Below are positions 33,418 through 47,179 of a DNA stretch of 64,000 nt, piece after piece. Every line of letters starts with the position of its first letter. Position 1 is the stretch's first letter. The DNA comes from Rhyzopertha dominica. Lineage: Eukaryota; Arthropoda; Insecta; Coleoptera; Bostrichidae. Position numbers and translations under genes: made by a program. Location: contig QCXZ01000138.1 of assembly GCA_025024175.1 (NCBI GenBank), positions 46,471,092 through 46,535,091 on the forward strand, read 5' to 3'. The notes under the pieces are model-generated. The model had not been told where the DNA came from. It worked only from the letters and a program-made list of their open reading frames with translations, and did no database searches.

Positions 33418-36400
33418 ATGGCTTTAACTTACGAGACTTCTTACGTTTCATCTAACGCTAATCCCACGCCGGCTGTAGTGGATTGGGGAAAAAATAACCT
33501 AATCTGCTATGGTTCTTGTAATGCAGTGTTAGTATGGGATCCACATGTAAGTTATTTTTTATTATTAGTTATTTATCGTTATCATCATGATTGCTGCAGT
33601 ATGGGTCTGGAGGAAAAGTCATCGAGGTCTTGTCGAAACATACAAAGCGAGTGAATTCAGNTAGGTGGATCCGTGGTGTTGATTATGAATCGGAGCTAGT
33701 TTCCGGATCGACTGATGGAACTGCGATTGTTTGGAGCTTGGACAGTAATAGCGGGTGTTATAAACCTTGTACATTAGCAGGGCATGAGAGCAATGTAAAT
33801 GTGGTAGATGGTCTATATAAGGATCATGAAAAGAGGAGCGTTGTTGTTGCTACAATTTCAGTAGACTCTACTTTGCGAATTTGGTTTCGTCCTGAAAGAA
33901 CAGGTACTTTTAAACCTCAAATTCAACTTTTTTCTATCAAAACCACTTTTTTTATTCATTTATTAGATATACATAACCAGGGAAAGGATGTCGAAAAGAA
34001 GCAAACATTTTGTCATGAATAGTCAGTTGTTTCTTTGCTCTTTAATTTTCCTGGCCAACTTTATAAATGCTGTTAACTTTTTATCCAAATAAATATACCA
34101 CGAGAAGTAATCCTGGTTATATAAAGTTGTGAGCCTAATTGAATGCACTTATTAAATTTTTTAAAAAGTACGTGGTTTATTATAGATATTTGATAAAACC
34201 AAAAAAAAAAACCTCATTATTTTTAATTTTACACAATGTCATTAAATGTTGCAAGTAAGTTGTCATTTTTTGAAATAAGGATGTAAAACTTAATCTGATT
34301 AGTTAAAAATAATTTGATTTCATTAACGGAGCTTGTGGTAAATCAAAATATTTTCAATATTACGAATTTTATGCAAAAGTTCTTCCTTTAGTTCATTTTT
34401 AGCTGCATACTATTAATAATTTAGAATAAGATATTTTAAAAAACATATTTTTATTTTATCATGTTAAATTCTGGTACCCTTATGACTAAATGCCAAAGTA
34501 TAAAGGATTGACAGACTGATATTTAATTAATTTGTTTTATGTTCATGGCTAACTATTTTAAAATCACAATAAAACACAAAAATGGTGGTAAACTACATTT
34601 TTAATACGTTTTTATTAACTTGTTTTCATGTCTGTTTGTCTGCACTGTTCGGTACAAATTCTGCAATTGATTTTAAACTAACTTCCTGATGGGCTAGAGA
34701 CTTGAAACTTTAAACATAGTACTGTTGGCATTACTTTTTTCAGCAAACCTTTGTTACAGACTAAATAGTAAACAACTTCATTCGTGGGTTCGACTTTGAA
34801 TTTAGCCCTGCTGTGCTATTTTTTAAATCGAGATGCCCATCTGGAATATTGAGGATTTCCACATAAGCAAATTTTTGTTTTTTAATGCTCTTTTTTGATT
34901 TGGGCTAAGAAGCTTCCTCTTACATTTGTTCTTAGTTTTGTTTGTTCTTATATAAGAACAAATAGAGGAAAAAAAGATATCTGTCTAGATCTAGTTAAAG
35001 CAGTCAATCCAATTTCACCTATGTTCCTTGTTTGATAATGGTTATACCTGCCCATAACGTCTTTTTCAGGTTATTTCGAAAAGGCACAAGTTATAACTCT
35101 TGCCCATGGTATTGGTTTGGCTATAAGTCTCTTTCATATATCTCTTAACGATGCAATAATTATGGCATACAGTACCGATGATTCGAAAATTTATTTGTGT
35201 TGTGAGTTATTCTCCACAGAGCATGTGACTTTTAATGAAGTTAGCGTACTCGAAGGTCATGAAGATTGGGTACGGGGATTGAGTTTCACGGAGGACAAAG
35301 GTAAATGTTAGAACAAACTGCTTTGGATAAACATACTGTTTTGAAAAAGTAAAGGTGTTATTTGAAATAGTCTTAAAGATAAACGTACGTTCACTATTCA
35401 CTAAAGCTTGCACTATCAAGCCCATGTAATTACAAAGAAATATTACTCCAGTGTCAGATCTCACTAGATGATGGTTCCTCGATTTCTGAACTTGAATGAA
35501 AAAATAATATTTTTTTTAAGTTTAAAAACTAATCTATTTAATCAGTAATAAGAGCAAATCCAATTGAATTGTTATTGAATAAATTAGGAAGTTTGTTGCT
35601 CGGTAATGTGTGGTGTGTATTATACATTTGCCATATATGAGAAGAGCCTTATATTGTTTGTCTTAAATAACAGTTTATGAAAAAAGTCAAAAAATTAATA
35701 TCTTCATATTTAATCTTTTTCCAGAAATTAAGGAATGAATTAGCTTTTTGTGTTATGCCTGTTGTGTTTTTGTTTTTTGAGAAATTCAGAAAAGGATATT
35801 TCTTTTTAATGACGGCCTCTATTACTGCTGCTATGTAAAGAAATCAATTTTGGAACAGTTTTGTGGCAAATCTTAATTTAAGTTCTAAGTTTCTTAAATT
35901 TAATTGTGGCGTTTAAAAGATATAAGCCCTAGAAGTTTGGCAACTACAAAAAAGTTTAAAACAATGGTTTTAGGCAGTTGCATAGGGTTTTAAAAATTTC
36001 ATTTCCTACCTAGAGTGTATGAGCACATTTTGGTGTGATGTCAAATGTGTGTCCTTGCGGAAAATTGGGATTTTAAAAATATTTTTAGTGAGTTTCTAGT
36101 ACTTTTTTCTAAAAAAAAGGATTTTTAGCCCGTCTGTATCTTTAGTAAATCGCCTTTTTGATGTAAAAATGTATTATTATTTTGATAATCTTGATAATAA
36201 TACACTTTATTGACTCATAACAATACACTGCAAAAACGATAGAAGTAAGAAAGAGGAAACAAAATATACAAAATTTTATCTATTAGGTGCAAAGCAGTGA
36301 TGGTCAAACGGTGGTAATGGTCAGTGTATTATGAACATCTGTTCAATGCCATAACTTATTATATTTTCCAGTTAATTATTAAACTCAGATCAATCTATCG

Positions 36401-39400
36401 TGCCAATAACTTTTATTGATCTTTTTGTAAATTCAGGTCTTAAAACAGCCAATTACCCCATTTCAGTGAAGAGAAACTTGCTACTAGCCTCCTCTTCTCA
36501 AGACAGCCTCATCCGTCTCTGGAGACTAACCCCGAACCCGGACACCAAAACCTTCAGTATCTCTTTAGAATCCGTTTTAGCCGGTCACGAAGGCTGGATC
36601 TACTCAGTTCACTGGAACCCGGTATCGCTCCAGTTGCTGTCCGCATCCATCGACAAANCNATGATCATTTGGGAATTCGACACTCAAATTGGCCTCTGGC
36701 AGGAAAAGGCACGACTGGGCGAGGTTGGCGGAAACNCTTTGGGTTTTTATGGGGGCATGTTCGGTCCGACNGGAAGCAGCGTGCTGGCCCACAGTTACCA
36801 TGGGGCGTTCCACCTGTGGACTTGGGAAGATGGACGCTGGGTGCCGGCCGTGACTGTTGGCGGTCATTTTAGGGAAGTCGTGGATTTGGGGTGGGAGCCC
36901 GGGGGCCAGTTTGTGGTTAGCGTGTCGGCAGATCAGACGACGAGGATACACGCTCCTTGGAGCAGAAGCGATAAAATGGTGAGGGAATTTTCTTTTCAAA
37001 CAATTATAATACATTTCCTGAAATAACTTTTCCCAGCTGTTTTAGGGCTCGTATAATTATTANAATAACTGGCATAATCACCTAAAACTTNCTGTATTAT
37101 CATCCACAAGTNCCTATGTACCTGCAGTATAGATTCCTCTGTTATTGGGTACAGAATCCTGCATTANTAATTGNACATTTCTATATTATNAATTACAGGA
37201 GTGTATAGTTTTGATGGTAAATTTCTTTACAGGGTGTCCCATTTTCGTTGTAATTTTAGGGTATCTCGGTATCTATTAATACTAGACAGTTGCAGTTTTG
37301 ATATTACTGTATTACTTTTTTGTTGTGGGTTGAGCTGTACCGATGCCATTTTTGTATTGTCTTTGGTTTTAAAACTATAGCCAACTTTTGAATAATGTAA
37401 CATTTCTTCAGTTTTCTATATCTAGATTGAGTATGTAGATATCAAAAAACTGTAGAGATATTTTGTGTAGATATTTTAATTCTGAATCCAGTAGTGTACT
37501 CAGAATTTTTATAGGGGTCACGTTTTAGAGATATAATACAAACTTGCATTCTTTAAATGGAAACCATAGTTGGCTTTACTATGGTTGAAAGATCTGTTTT
37601 TCTGATTAAGAAAATGTATATACATTATTAAGTTCATTTTTACTAATTGTGGTATTATTCCAATTTATGTAATAATTTAATGAGATTTTATATTTTTCAT
37701 CAAAGTGGATGTAAATACTTGACACTGAACAATGCGTATGTACTTATCGCTAAATAAACAATCATTTTCATTAGTTACATGGCATCCTAAATTACCGACA
37801 AAAAACTGCATGAGTTGTTAGTATTTAGGAGTCTTTATGTATGTATTCAAATATGCATATATTATTTTTAGTGGATAAAATTTTTACTGAATAATATAAA
37901 TTATATTGTGTGCTCCTAGATGTAAATGTAATATCTGATTAAATTACTAAGAAAAATTTGAATACAAATATTTGTAAAAATAAACCCAACAATGTTATAC
38001 ATTTTTTAAGCAGAAAAATAGTAATATGGTTTATATTTAAAAAAAATGCAAGTTTGTGTTATATTATATCTCTAAAATATGACCCCCTAAAAAAATTCTG
38101 AATACATCACTGGAATCAGAATAAAATATCTATAAAAAAACGTCTCCACAGTTTTTTATATCTACATACCTAATCAAGATATTGAGAACTGAACTGCCTA
38201 TATCTTTAAAATAAAAGACGATATGAAAGGTAACAGAAATGTCGTTACCTCAGCTCTCTAGCGTTAATAGTTATAGAGATACTCTACAATTACAATGAAA
38301 ATGGGACACCTTGTACTCCTAAACTGGACATGTTTCATTGCTTACCTGGAAAAATTTCTTATTGATTTTTGTAGATATTGAAAAATGCTGTAAACAATAA
38401 CTTTATTCTATAAAATAGCTGAAAAACTTAAACTTAAAACTTGAATTATCTACAATTTTATTGCATTGAATATCTCTTTTTTTCACATTGGAATGCAACA
38501 TAGTTGCATAACTGCTTTCTCCTTCGAATGGTATGTTCTCTTGTATATTGGAAAGAGCAGCTTTTATCAGTCTGATCTTGAAGTTGTTTTGTAATTTTGA
38601 GAGAAGAATCTAATTATGAATGTAAAGAGTATTACAAATATTATTTTTAAAATATATATGGATGTGTGCTTGTTTATTTCAGACCACTTGGCATGAGATA
38701 GCCAGACCGCAAGTGCATGGATATGATTTAAGCTCACTTGCCATAATTTCTAGATACAAATTCGCTTCTGGAGCGGAAGAAAAAGTTATAAGGACTTTCC
38801 AGGCACCTGCAAACTTTATTGATAACTTTAAAAGGATATGTGATGCAAAGGATATTGATAGTACCGACAAATCTCGTAAGTCCAACGTTTGTCGATGTCC
38901 GATCTTTTTGCATATGTTTACTGTTATGCTACAATAATATGCACAACAGAGTGTAGAATTTAAGTTTTCACATCTGCAGAAGTGGGTCCAAAAGGTGCTT
39001 CAGTACCATCGCTGGGTCTTTCAAATAAAGCAGTATATGAAGACACCAATGCTGGTGATGCCACATCAAAGAACAAGGATATGTATCTTGAAGAATCACA
39101 TTTTACTGCAATGGAACTTACAGGTTAGTAAAAAATTTTTTTGCAATTGCAGTACATCTGCAGTGTTTCGAGAAATTTGGATCTTTAGTACCATTGCAAA
39201 TAATTTGTAAGAAAACTACCTTCGTCAAATCAAATCAAGAAGTTCTATAACACATGGATTTTTGCTGTTTTCAAGTTGTAATGTTTATTTACACTTTAAT
39301 AATTATTATAGATAACTATGTCAATAATAATAGGTTCCTGTATTACCAACTGCAGAATCCTGTGTCGCTGTATTACTGATAACTAGTGGCATTAACAGGT

Positions 39401-40480
39401 TTCTGAAATACCAATTACAGGTCCTATAAATGACGAAATTACTTATTTTGTAGGCTTTCTAATAATGTGGCTCAATTTTCCATAATTTTTGTCAAATTTA
39501 AGCATTACCTGGTACATCATCTCAAAGTGTAATGTTACAAATTGTAGAGTGGTACTCGATTTCATTGCAGAACCACCAACGGAAGAAACATTGCTACAAA
39601 ACACCCTCTGGCCAGAAATACAGAAATTATATGGTCATGGCTATGAAATCTATTCTTTAGCAGCTTCATCTGATGGAGAATTGCTGGCCTCTGCTTGTAA
39701 AGCGACAAGCACGGACCATGCTGCGATATTACTTTGGTAAAAGCATCAACACTATAAAACCAAAAACTTAGATTTTTTTTATGCTACAGGGATACATCTA
39801 CATGGAAACAGATCCAAAAACTCCCCTCCCATAATCTAACTGTTGCACAGTTATCATTTTCACCCAATTCCCAGTGTTTACTGTCAGTATCAAGGGACCG
39901 GAGGTGGTCTCTGTTCAAGCGCGACAAGTCCACGAATCTTCATGAATTAATAGCTACTGTTGACAAGAAGACATCAGTACACACCCGAATCATATGGTGT
40001 TGTGCATGGACGCACGACTCCCAACACTTTGCTACTGGGTCCAGAGATGGCAAAGTTGTGGTGTGGCGAGAAGATTCTGAAAAACAAGAACTGACAGAGC
40101 GGTATGTTCCCACGTCGGAATGTCTAGAACTGAAAGGAGAGTCGGTAACTGCGTTGGCATTTGCTTCAAACTTGATCGATAACCTGTACCTGATCGCTGT
40201 GGGATTTGAAATGGGTTACATCAACTTGTATAAATGGAGCTTTGAAATGTGGACGCAGGTTTTGAGCTTGGATCAAAGGTAGCAATGGTATTTTCAGAAT
40301 TCTCGATGATTATACGAGTTTTGTAGGGTTGCCCACCATTTGACGGTGAAAAGGCTGGCTTTTAGACCTAAGTCTGGTGCAGCCGGAGGTAAAAGGGAAG
40401 ATGTCAGTTCATTGCAGCTCGCCAGCTGTGGCTCTGATCATTCCGTGAGGATATATACGTTGTACTTACATGAGCTGTGA
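33418..40480 (+). CDS. Elp2: Elongator complex protein 2 (Elp2), WD40 protein, nine exons
   Basis: Exons: 33418-33546, 33600-33903, 35070-35300, 36437-36978, 38683-38875, 38980-39123, 39571-39736, 39790-40278, 40327-40480. The total is 2352 nt (783 aa), with all phases consistent. WD repeats are plain: [74 protein letters not shown] and [12 protein letters not shown]. Elp2-specific blocks include [10 protein letters not shown] and [16 protein letters not shown]. Elp2 is the double-propeller scaffold of Elongator, which modifies wobble uridines of tRNAs in the cytoplasm. Ns at 33661, 36658, 36660, 36736 and 36771 leave a few residues unknown. Candidate poly(A) signals lie at 40573 and 40655. 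Intron 4 holds an inverted-repeat element. Confidence 0.95.
35870..36150 (+). repeat. Dispersed repeat, copy 2
   Basis: Diverged copy of 26700-27060 in the same orientation, inside Elp2 intron 3. Order of matching blocks is kept. No coding potential. Confidence 0.5.
37231..38311. mobile_element. Foldback element with about 300-bp inverted arms
   Basis: The left end starts agggtgtcccattttcgttg and the right end is its inverse (atgaaaatgggacacct). The arms continue to match inward for about 330 bp on the left (to about 37567) and 285 bp on the right (from about 38025), through blocks such as ttagagatataata and gtatgtagatat. The AT-rich centre (37568-38024) has no ORF. It would form a very long hairpin in the Elp2 pre-mRNA, since it lies in intron 4. 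It is non-autonomous, and the terminus resembles that of the element at 25598. Confidence 0.75.
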
Positions 40481-42782
40481 AATAATTTTTTCTTGATATA
40501 AATCTTTAGTAAATTTTTTTAAAATCTGTTTTTTTTGGTGCAGAACTTGCTGTTTTAAATAATGGTAGAGATAATAAAATGGGTTTTTGTAATTTTTCTT
40601 CAATCAGTGTAGATCTTTGCACACTGGACTTTTGACATCTGATTATTAGCTTTCAATAAAAGGTAAGTGTATTTTGAGTCATAATACTGTGAAACGGTTA
40701 CTTTTAGTAAATTTATGAACTTGTAAAGTCTATAGATAGATAAAGTACCACAATAGTCCACCATTTGTAATTAAGCATAATAGCAAGAAGCAGAGAAAAA
40801 CATTTAAAAAGTTTAACTTGTTTAGAAAAGTATGTAGACCACAAAATGAAGCAAAAAACTCTGCTATTATTATTTCAGTAATAAATGATGAACTGTTAGT
40901 TCCAAAGTCCCCGAGCATATTTATTTATTTCAGTAACATATTAGAGTGTTTTTAGTACTAACATGAATTTTTAGCTCCAGAAAGTCATATATAATTTTAT
41001 GTAGACTTCCTAGAAACTTCGAAATTAAAAAATCGTAATATTTATTTACAAAATCGAAATAGCTATGAGATTATTAGTTCAATACAAAAAACAAATGAAA
41101 TTGTAGATAGTTAGATAAGACCTTTTCAAGTAAGTATATGAAATTGCTCCACACAACTCTACTTGAGGCCTTGCTTTAGACATTTGTGTGTAAGACAAAT
41201 GTTTTGAGAACTCATGCCTGTGTGAAACATTTAATACTTTCACATCCTTAATGAAGTATCTACCTATTTTATTATCAGCATAAAAATTAATTGCATTCTT
41301 TGGGTATTATTAATTGATAAAAAACAATTTTTTGGCATATAAAAAATAGATGTATTTTTTCTGTGCATGAACTCATGCACTTGTAAATAAGAATAGAGAA
41401 CTGTTCAGTTCATTAAATGACTAAAAAATTCTTTGAATTTTCATACATTGAAGTGCTGAAGAAGTTGTGCTCATTTAGAGCTTCTGACTGTGTACCAAAG
41501 TACCTACTATGAGAACGGAAGGAAGCTCCTGCACACGTACTTCTAGAGCAATAAAGTATTATGCTATGTGCCATCTAGCAAAATTCTGGTTCCAAAATAT
41601 TACATACAACACGATCAATGTCCATATTTATACAAACAGACTTCTTAGATAATTACATAAAAGGTTTTCTCAAATAAGATTGTCAAACTGCTGCTGAACT
41701 TTTCATTTAGAGCAATCTAAAAAAGGTCAACCTACAAAACAATAATTTGAATTAAATGTACATACTAAAAAAGTTCTGAGTATATTATGTTGAAAGTGCA
41801 TACAGATATTCTACTCTATTTTAGATTTTATATTACAACGAAAAATATTGTGGAATTTACATTGATTACAAAATATTCTTTACCTGTCGACCAGTCATTA
41901 TGTTATAGAAAACGTAAAACATAATATGTAGGAAAATGGCCATCTACGAGAAATCTTCATCTTTTTGCAGGTTCTCTTGTTTAAATAATAAGCAGGATTA
42001 AATGAATTAAGGGTAAAGCACTAAGCACTGCACAATACAAACAGTATTGAAATTAATATAGATATGGTATAGAAGAAAATTGGTATCCACATTGCTACTA
42101 TAATTAATATTAAAAAGAAGTATCTATGTAAAACTAAAAGGTCTAGTGACATCAGTTCACCAAATGAAATTACTCATATGTATCCATTTATGATACATAC
42201 CTACCTAATAAAATTTGATGCACAAATTCATGGCATATTACTTATATAGCAGCTACAATTAAAAGGAGAACTCTACCACTTTAAACAATTTCCCTGAACC
42301 GTGATGGTTTTTGAAAAACTTATAAGTATTGGTATTGAGGCATGAGGCACATAACTATGTCGACACCTAAAGAAACTACTTTTAAGATTTAATTATTGTC
42401 TGTATTTAATATCTTGTTGCCTTATTCCCACGAGTTAGACTTTTTGCTATAGTGAAAATTCCCTTTTTGCTACGTAAATTATCTTATTTCACCGACTTGC
42501 ATGTATTATTGTAACTAATTAGGAACATATTCCCTGTTTCCAAATAATAATTAAAATTTCCCCAAATAGCAAAAAATCTTCTCGAGGTGGCAACACGGCG
42601 TGTCATCCGCGGACTTACCGGCTGCGTCTATCGTCACACAATGCCATCTAGTATCAGTACCAGTAGTATCATAATTCGCAACAACGCCATTGTTTTTTGT
42701 ATACGAATACAAATTCCACTGTTTTTTATCTCATTTTTTTTTGGCTTCCCATCACTGCGACTAGCATTAAATTGTTCGTTTT
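40481..42782. other. Intergenic, AT-rich, downstream of Elp2
   Basis: Contains the Elp2 poly(A) signals near its start. The last 200 bases become GC-richer towards the island at 42590-43013. No gene recognised. Confidence 0.4.
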
Positions 42783-43013
42783 CAGTCGCTAAGTGACGCC
42801 GTGTTGTTGAGGGTCATGTCGGTTTGCTCGTAGTCTGTTAACGCGTTACTTGATGATTTTAACAAAACTTGCGGGTGGATGGTGATTTTTCGCGTTACTT
42901 ACATTTCGAAAAGGGACTTACATTTCGGAACTGATGTGTTGTGTGAGTGAATGGAATGCGGATAACCGGTGGCCCTGGCGTACGTTGAATGCTTTTCACA
43001 TTCGTCGGTAAAG
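42783..43013 (+). promoter_or_regulatory. Probable promoter and non-coding first exon of a plus-strand gene
   Basis: A CpG-richer block stands out from AT-rich flanks. It contains tcagtc (initiator-like) at about 42783, several short ATG-stop frames, and ends in a strong donor, gtaaag|gtaagc, at 43013/43014. These suggest a 5' untranslated exon whose coding exons lie downstream, perhaps beyond the window. No coding frame continues through it. The gene cannot be named. Confidence 0.4.
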
Positions 43014-43641
43014 GTAAGCTAATAGTATTGTTTGTAAAAATACAGTAATTACTAACAAGATCCCATGAATATTTGTTAAGTGTCGTGATTACGGTTCTCA
43101 AGAGTAAGCAGTTACATTGCTCTGTGGGTTTTGTTTAATGAAAAATAAAAGTCGTTATGGTCAATTTCACTATATATAGTTGATTATTGTAAAGTGTTTT
43201 CGCACATAGATACTCTCAAAATAATAAAAAGACAGTGGATGTGGACAATCACGTCTCCACCTTGCCGGAAGGTTGAGCATCAGGGGCAGGGTATATTTTA
43301 ACAAGCAGTTTTACATATTATACAATATACTATTACAATACGCTGCACAGTGAGAAAAAATTACGATGTAGACGTTTAAACTTCACTCCCTTTAGCAAGC
43401 AAAGTTATATTAAAGAGAAGAAACACGCTTTCCACCTTTACCAGTCTCATCTGATCACAAAAATGCTTCCGTACATTGTACGATTCAATATACTTAGAAT
43501 GTGTATTTACAACACTGATACTGACTTACTCAACTAAGCCTAACTTAAATTTACGACTACAATAATGTACTTATCTAACTCGGTATTAAATTGTAATTAT
43601 TTCCCTATATTAATTTTATTTGACCATTTGATCTCAATTAT
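43014..43641. other. AT-rich stretch before a LINE
   Basis: A short GC-rich string near 43230-43290 could be repeat debris. No other feature is seen. Confidence 0.35.
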
Positions 43642-46330
43642 CTAAGGCCAATCTTCAATGCCTTCATCGACACGATGGATAGACGCAAAACCACCACGCC
43701 ATGCTGTACGGGGGCATCTGTTGACCATATGTCCAATTGTTTGGAGGGGATCTCCACATTCACAAGAAGGGTTGATAGATGCATCCCATTTATTAAGAAA
43801 AAACTTGCATTTCCCATGACCAGTGCGAAGGTGATTCAGAGTGACCCAAGACCTTCTTGAGAGGTCAGTTCATGCTACCTCTTCCGTAGGCTCACCTATA
43901 AGCTGTTGATCGAATATATCATGTTTCTTAAGTTGCCAAACAGAACACCATCCATCTTCTATGGTGTAAGGAGCACGAAGGAAATCTTCTGTCCGCAAAA
44001 GTTTTCTGGATGTTAGGCGAGTTGTAGGTAGCTTTTGCAGATCTCGGGAAATCAGAAACTTATTAGGAGCTGATTGATATTTTTGACAAGCTTTACATGT
44101 AGCAAACTGTTTACGAATCTCCGGAGGAGCAATGGATGGAGTTGACTTAATTGTTCCAATGATTAGTCAATTTTTCCTGTGTAATGACTATTTTTCCTGA
44201 CAGCACATCAGCACTCAGCAGTGCAGAAGTACGGAGTACACTTGCATTTGCACCCCAACTTGTACCACCAAGCTTATGTAGGGTGTTATTTCTAGTTTGT
44301 AATTTTTACTGATGTTTTCTAGATGTTTCTTTTACGTTAGAGACGTATCTAGAGTCACTACAATGACATAATTGGTTTGTCTTTTGATCATTGTTGAGAT
44401 GAAAACAAGTTACTTCTGTTTCAATGGATTAGGGCACAAGCGCCAAGCTTTAAAATAGCATTTCATAAGCTCGATGTTTTTTGAAAGGTTTTGTTCAAGT
44501 ACAGAAAGTCTTTACTTTACAGAGCCAATGCCATGTCGTATGCGTACACAAATTTTCTCAATTGAGTCACTGAAAGGTCACTTAAAAAAAGGTTGAAAAG
44601 AATAGGCGACAGAACCGATCCTTATGGAAGAACATTATTCAGAATACTGAATTTGCTACTTTTCTTTCCCAGAAACACTCTGAATTGACGTTGGGACAGC
44701 ATTCGTTCGATAAGCTTCACGGTTTTCCGTAGAGTAATTCCTCTAGTAACTTGTAACTTCCTATTTCATTTGGAGGTTTCTCAGGTTTTAAGACAGCAAT
44801 CACTTTTGTTTTCTGAAACAAACTAGGAAAAGTACATGTATCTAAAATATTATTATAGAACAATAACAACCATTTTAAAGCATTCGGCCTCAAGTTTTTT
44901 TAAGAATTCTGGGTAAATACCATCAAAACCAGCAACTTTGCGAGCTTTCTGAGCACAAATAGCTTGCCGAAGTTCTTCCAATGACAACTGACGAAGTCTT
45001 CCCTTCATTTTTTTCAGTTCCTCTGTATATATTTAAACAGGATTAGAGATATTAACCCGCCGAGAAGCTAAAACATTAGATGAAATTAGTGTTTGTTTAT
45101 GTGTTTCATGAACGGTTGGTTCTAACCTTTATAGCAGGTTCCAACTGCTACGACTGAAGTGGGTGAAGTTCATGCTCTGCATTAGAGTATTCAATTTTTT
45201 CGTTCGAGATTGATTCAGGGATTCTAGAATCCTGTTAGCCAATTCATAATTGGGATGAGCTCGATACCTTCTATACAAGACATCAATTTTTTTTATTCCA
45301 ACAAGGAAGGTAACATTTTCGAAAACCTCTTGGAATTGTTCTCTTTGCAACAGTCTACATTACACCATAAATCTATCGTAGTTTTCAGTAGTTGCTGGGA
45401 CCCATCGAAGATTTATGTCAATTTCAGTACTAAATCCTAACCAGTCCGCTTTTTGAAAGTTCGATCGTGGTTTCTCAAGTGATGGCTTATTTTTAATCTG
45501 TATCCTACTGCTATTAATTGTGGACAATGTTGGTTTAGTGGAAAGTCTTCAACATTTGTCGTATCACACGAAGAGGCATTAAATAAGCATCACAGGAGGA
45601 GATGCAGAGGTCTGGATTGTAGACACGTCTTCATCTTGCCGAATGGAAGCTCTTCTCTTATTCAGTGTTAACAAGATGCAGGATGTGCTGTTCTATCCAG
45701 TTCATCAGAGTAAGTCCGCTAATGTCGTTATCACTGTAGCCTCATAAATAATATGATGGCTATTGAAGGCACCAATATATAAACAAGGATGTTCGGGGAT
45801 ATCTGAGGAAGTTGTCTGTCCAGACAGTATTTGCAGACTTATAAATGTTGAAATTGGTGAGGTCTCCTACTTTAGTTATGATCATTTCAACACTATTTAC
45901 AATTTCTTGATTAACTGACCGGAAGTTGGTTAAGTCAGATTTCACATAAGTTACAGTCCCATGAATATTTAGAGAATCGATTAGGATATATCCGAAGATA
46001 GTCCCTCGTCTGCAGAGTTCTCGAACATACACCGCACGTCTTGAATAAGTATCACGTCTACTTTGTTGTCTTGAGCAACTCTTGCAAGGTAGTCGAATTT
46101 ATCCTTTGATATATCTTCTATATTTAACTGTAGAATTCGAAGACTGTAGTCAATATTAATGGACCGGAACAGCCTGTAGGCTGAGTACGGTGTTCTAAAT
46201 GACGTCCGTTGGAGATTTCAGTTATGTAATATCTCGGATGTACTCTGTCAACAGAGCTGACGCCGGTCTTCAGGAAATCCAGAAAAATTCCAATAAAATA
46301 GAAACTTTTACGGAGAAGTTTAAAAAAACG
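43642..46330 (-). mobile_element. Decayed non-LTR retrotransposon with endonuclease, RT and C-terminal zinc knuckle
   Basis: On the minus strand, from about 46140, RILQLNIEDISKDKFDYL and DVILIQDVRCMF mark the start of an APE-type endonuclease. Near 44640 the RT reads GSVLSPILFNLFLSDL, and then FVYAYDMALAL, where the catalytic YADD has become YAYD. The tail gives SWVTLNHLRTGHGKC and CECGDPLQTIGHMVNRCP, the CCHC-like end of Jockey-type LINEs, and a stop at 43642-43644 followed by an AATAAA. Stops and frame changes occur throughout, so it is inactive. Confidence 0.75.
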
Positions 46331-46679
46331 TCACAATGACGATGCTTTGTGTTGTGTATATTTTAAAATGTATTGTATGCAGTATAAAAGGATATTGTTT
46401 CCTGATTTCAAAAATGTATCACACTTGTACAATTTATTGCTTCTGAGATGAGAAAAGTGTAAATACAATAATTGAGCCTGACAAGGAACGAAAAAAATAT
46501 AAACAATTTTCTTTATCGCTAAAATGGACAAAAAAAGCCAGGTATTACCATTTTTCCTTGTCTGGTGATAATTTTCGTCTAGTTTGATCAATTTATTGCG
46601 AATTAGGTAGCCAAAAAGTAAAAAAGAAAAATATCATTTTGTGCAAAATGCTGTATTTTTTTTTTAGATTTACATAACA
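46331..46679. other. AT-rich stretch
   Basis: An 86-codon minus ORF here has no recognisable domain. Nothing else is seen. Confidence 0.35.
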
Positions 46680-46830
46680 AAAGATGCTCAAAATGTTCTC
46701 TATTTGCTTGCTGGCAGTAATGCAGCCTTGAGTAAAAGTTTTCTATTGTTCTTTGTAGCATATTTGGAGGTAAAGTATCAAGCAACGACGAACTTTTACA
46801 GAGGGTTTTACAGCTTGATGGTCGGCCATC
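46680..46830 (-). pseudogene. C-terminal fragment of a mariner-like DDE transposase
   Basis: The frame gives NMLQRTIENFYSRLHYC then REHFEHLL and a stop. The ending RL..C....G.HFEHL is the usual C-terminus of the IS630/mariner-like transposases that open with a DUF4817-type helix-turn-helix. The catalytic core is missing, and only this tail is recognised. Confidence 0.4.
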
Positions 46831-47179
46831 CTAAACTATTGGGATTAGTGGCACGCTTCAAAGTCCCTGAATGGGTCGTATTAAAAAAAATCTTGTTGGC
46901 TAAAATTTTAACTTTTCCACTATAAATTTTTGAAATCTGTTAATTGTGATAATTTAGCAATCAATAAAACATAGAAGCTTTTATAACAAATTTTATTTAA
47001 TGCAGACATGAGGCTAACTGACGCGTCCCGCGATGTATTTTTATGTGATACTTTATTGGGTTTAAATTTTTCGATGTATAAAATAAAAGCCTTTGCATGT
47101 CATAACGAATTTATAAAAAATTAATATAAAAACATACAAATTAGTAAGTAGAAAATTATTTACATTTGTTAGAAAAAAT

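Noticed and set aside
36604..37014. 136-codon ORF antisense to Elp2 exon 4
   Set aside because: Mirror frame of a conserved WD40 exon.
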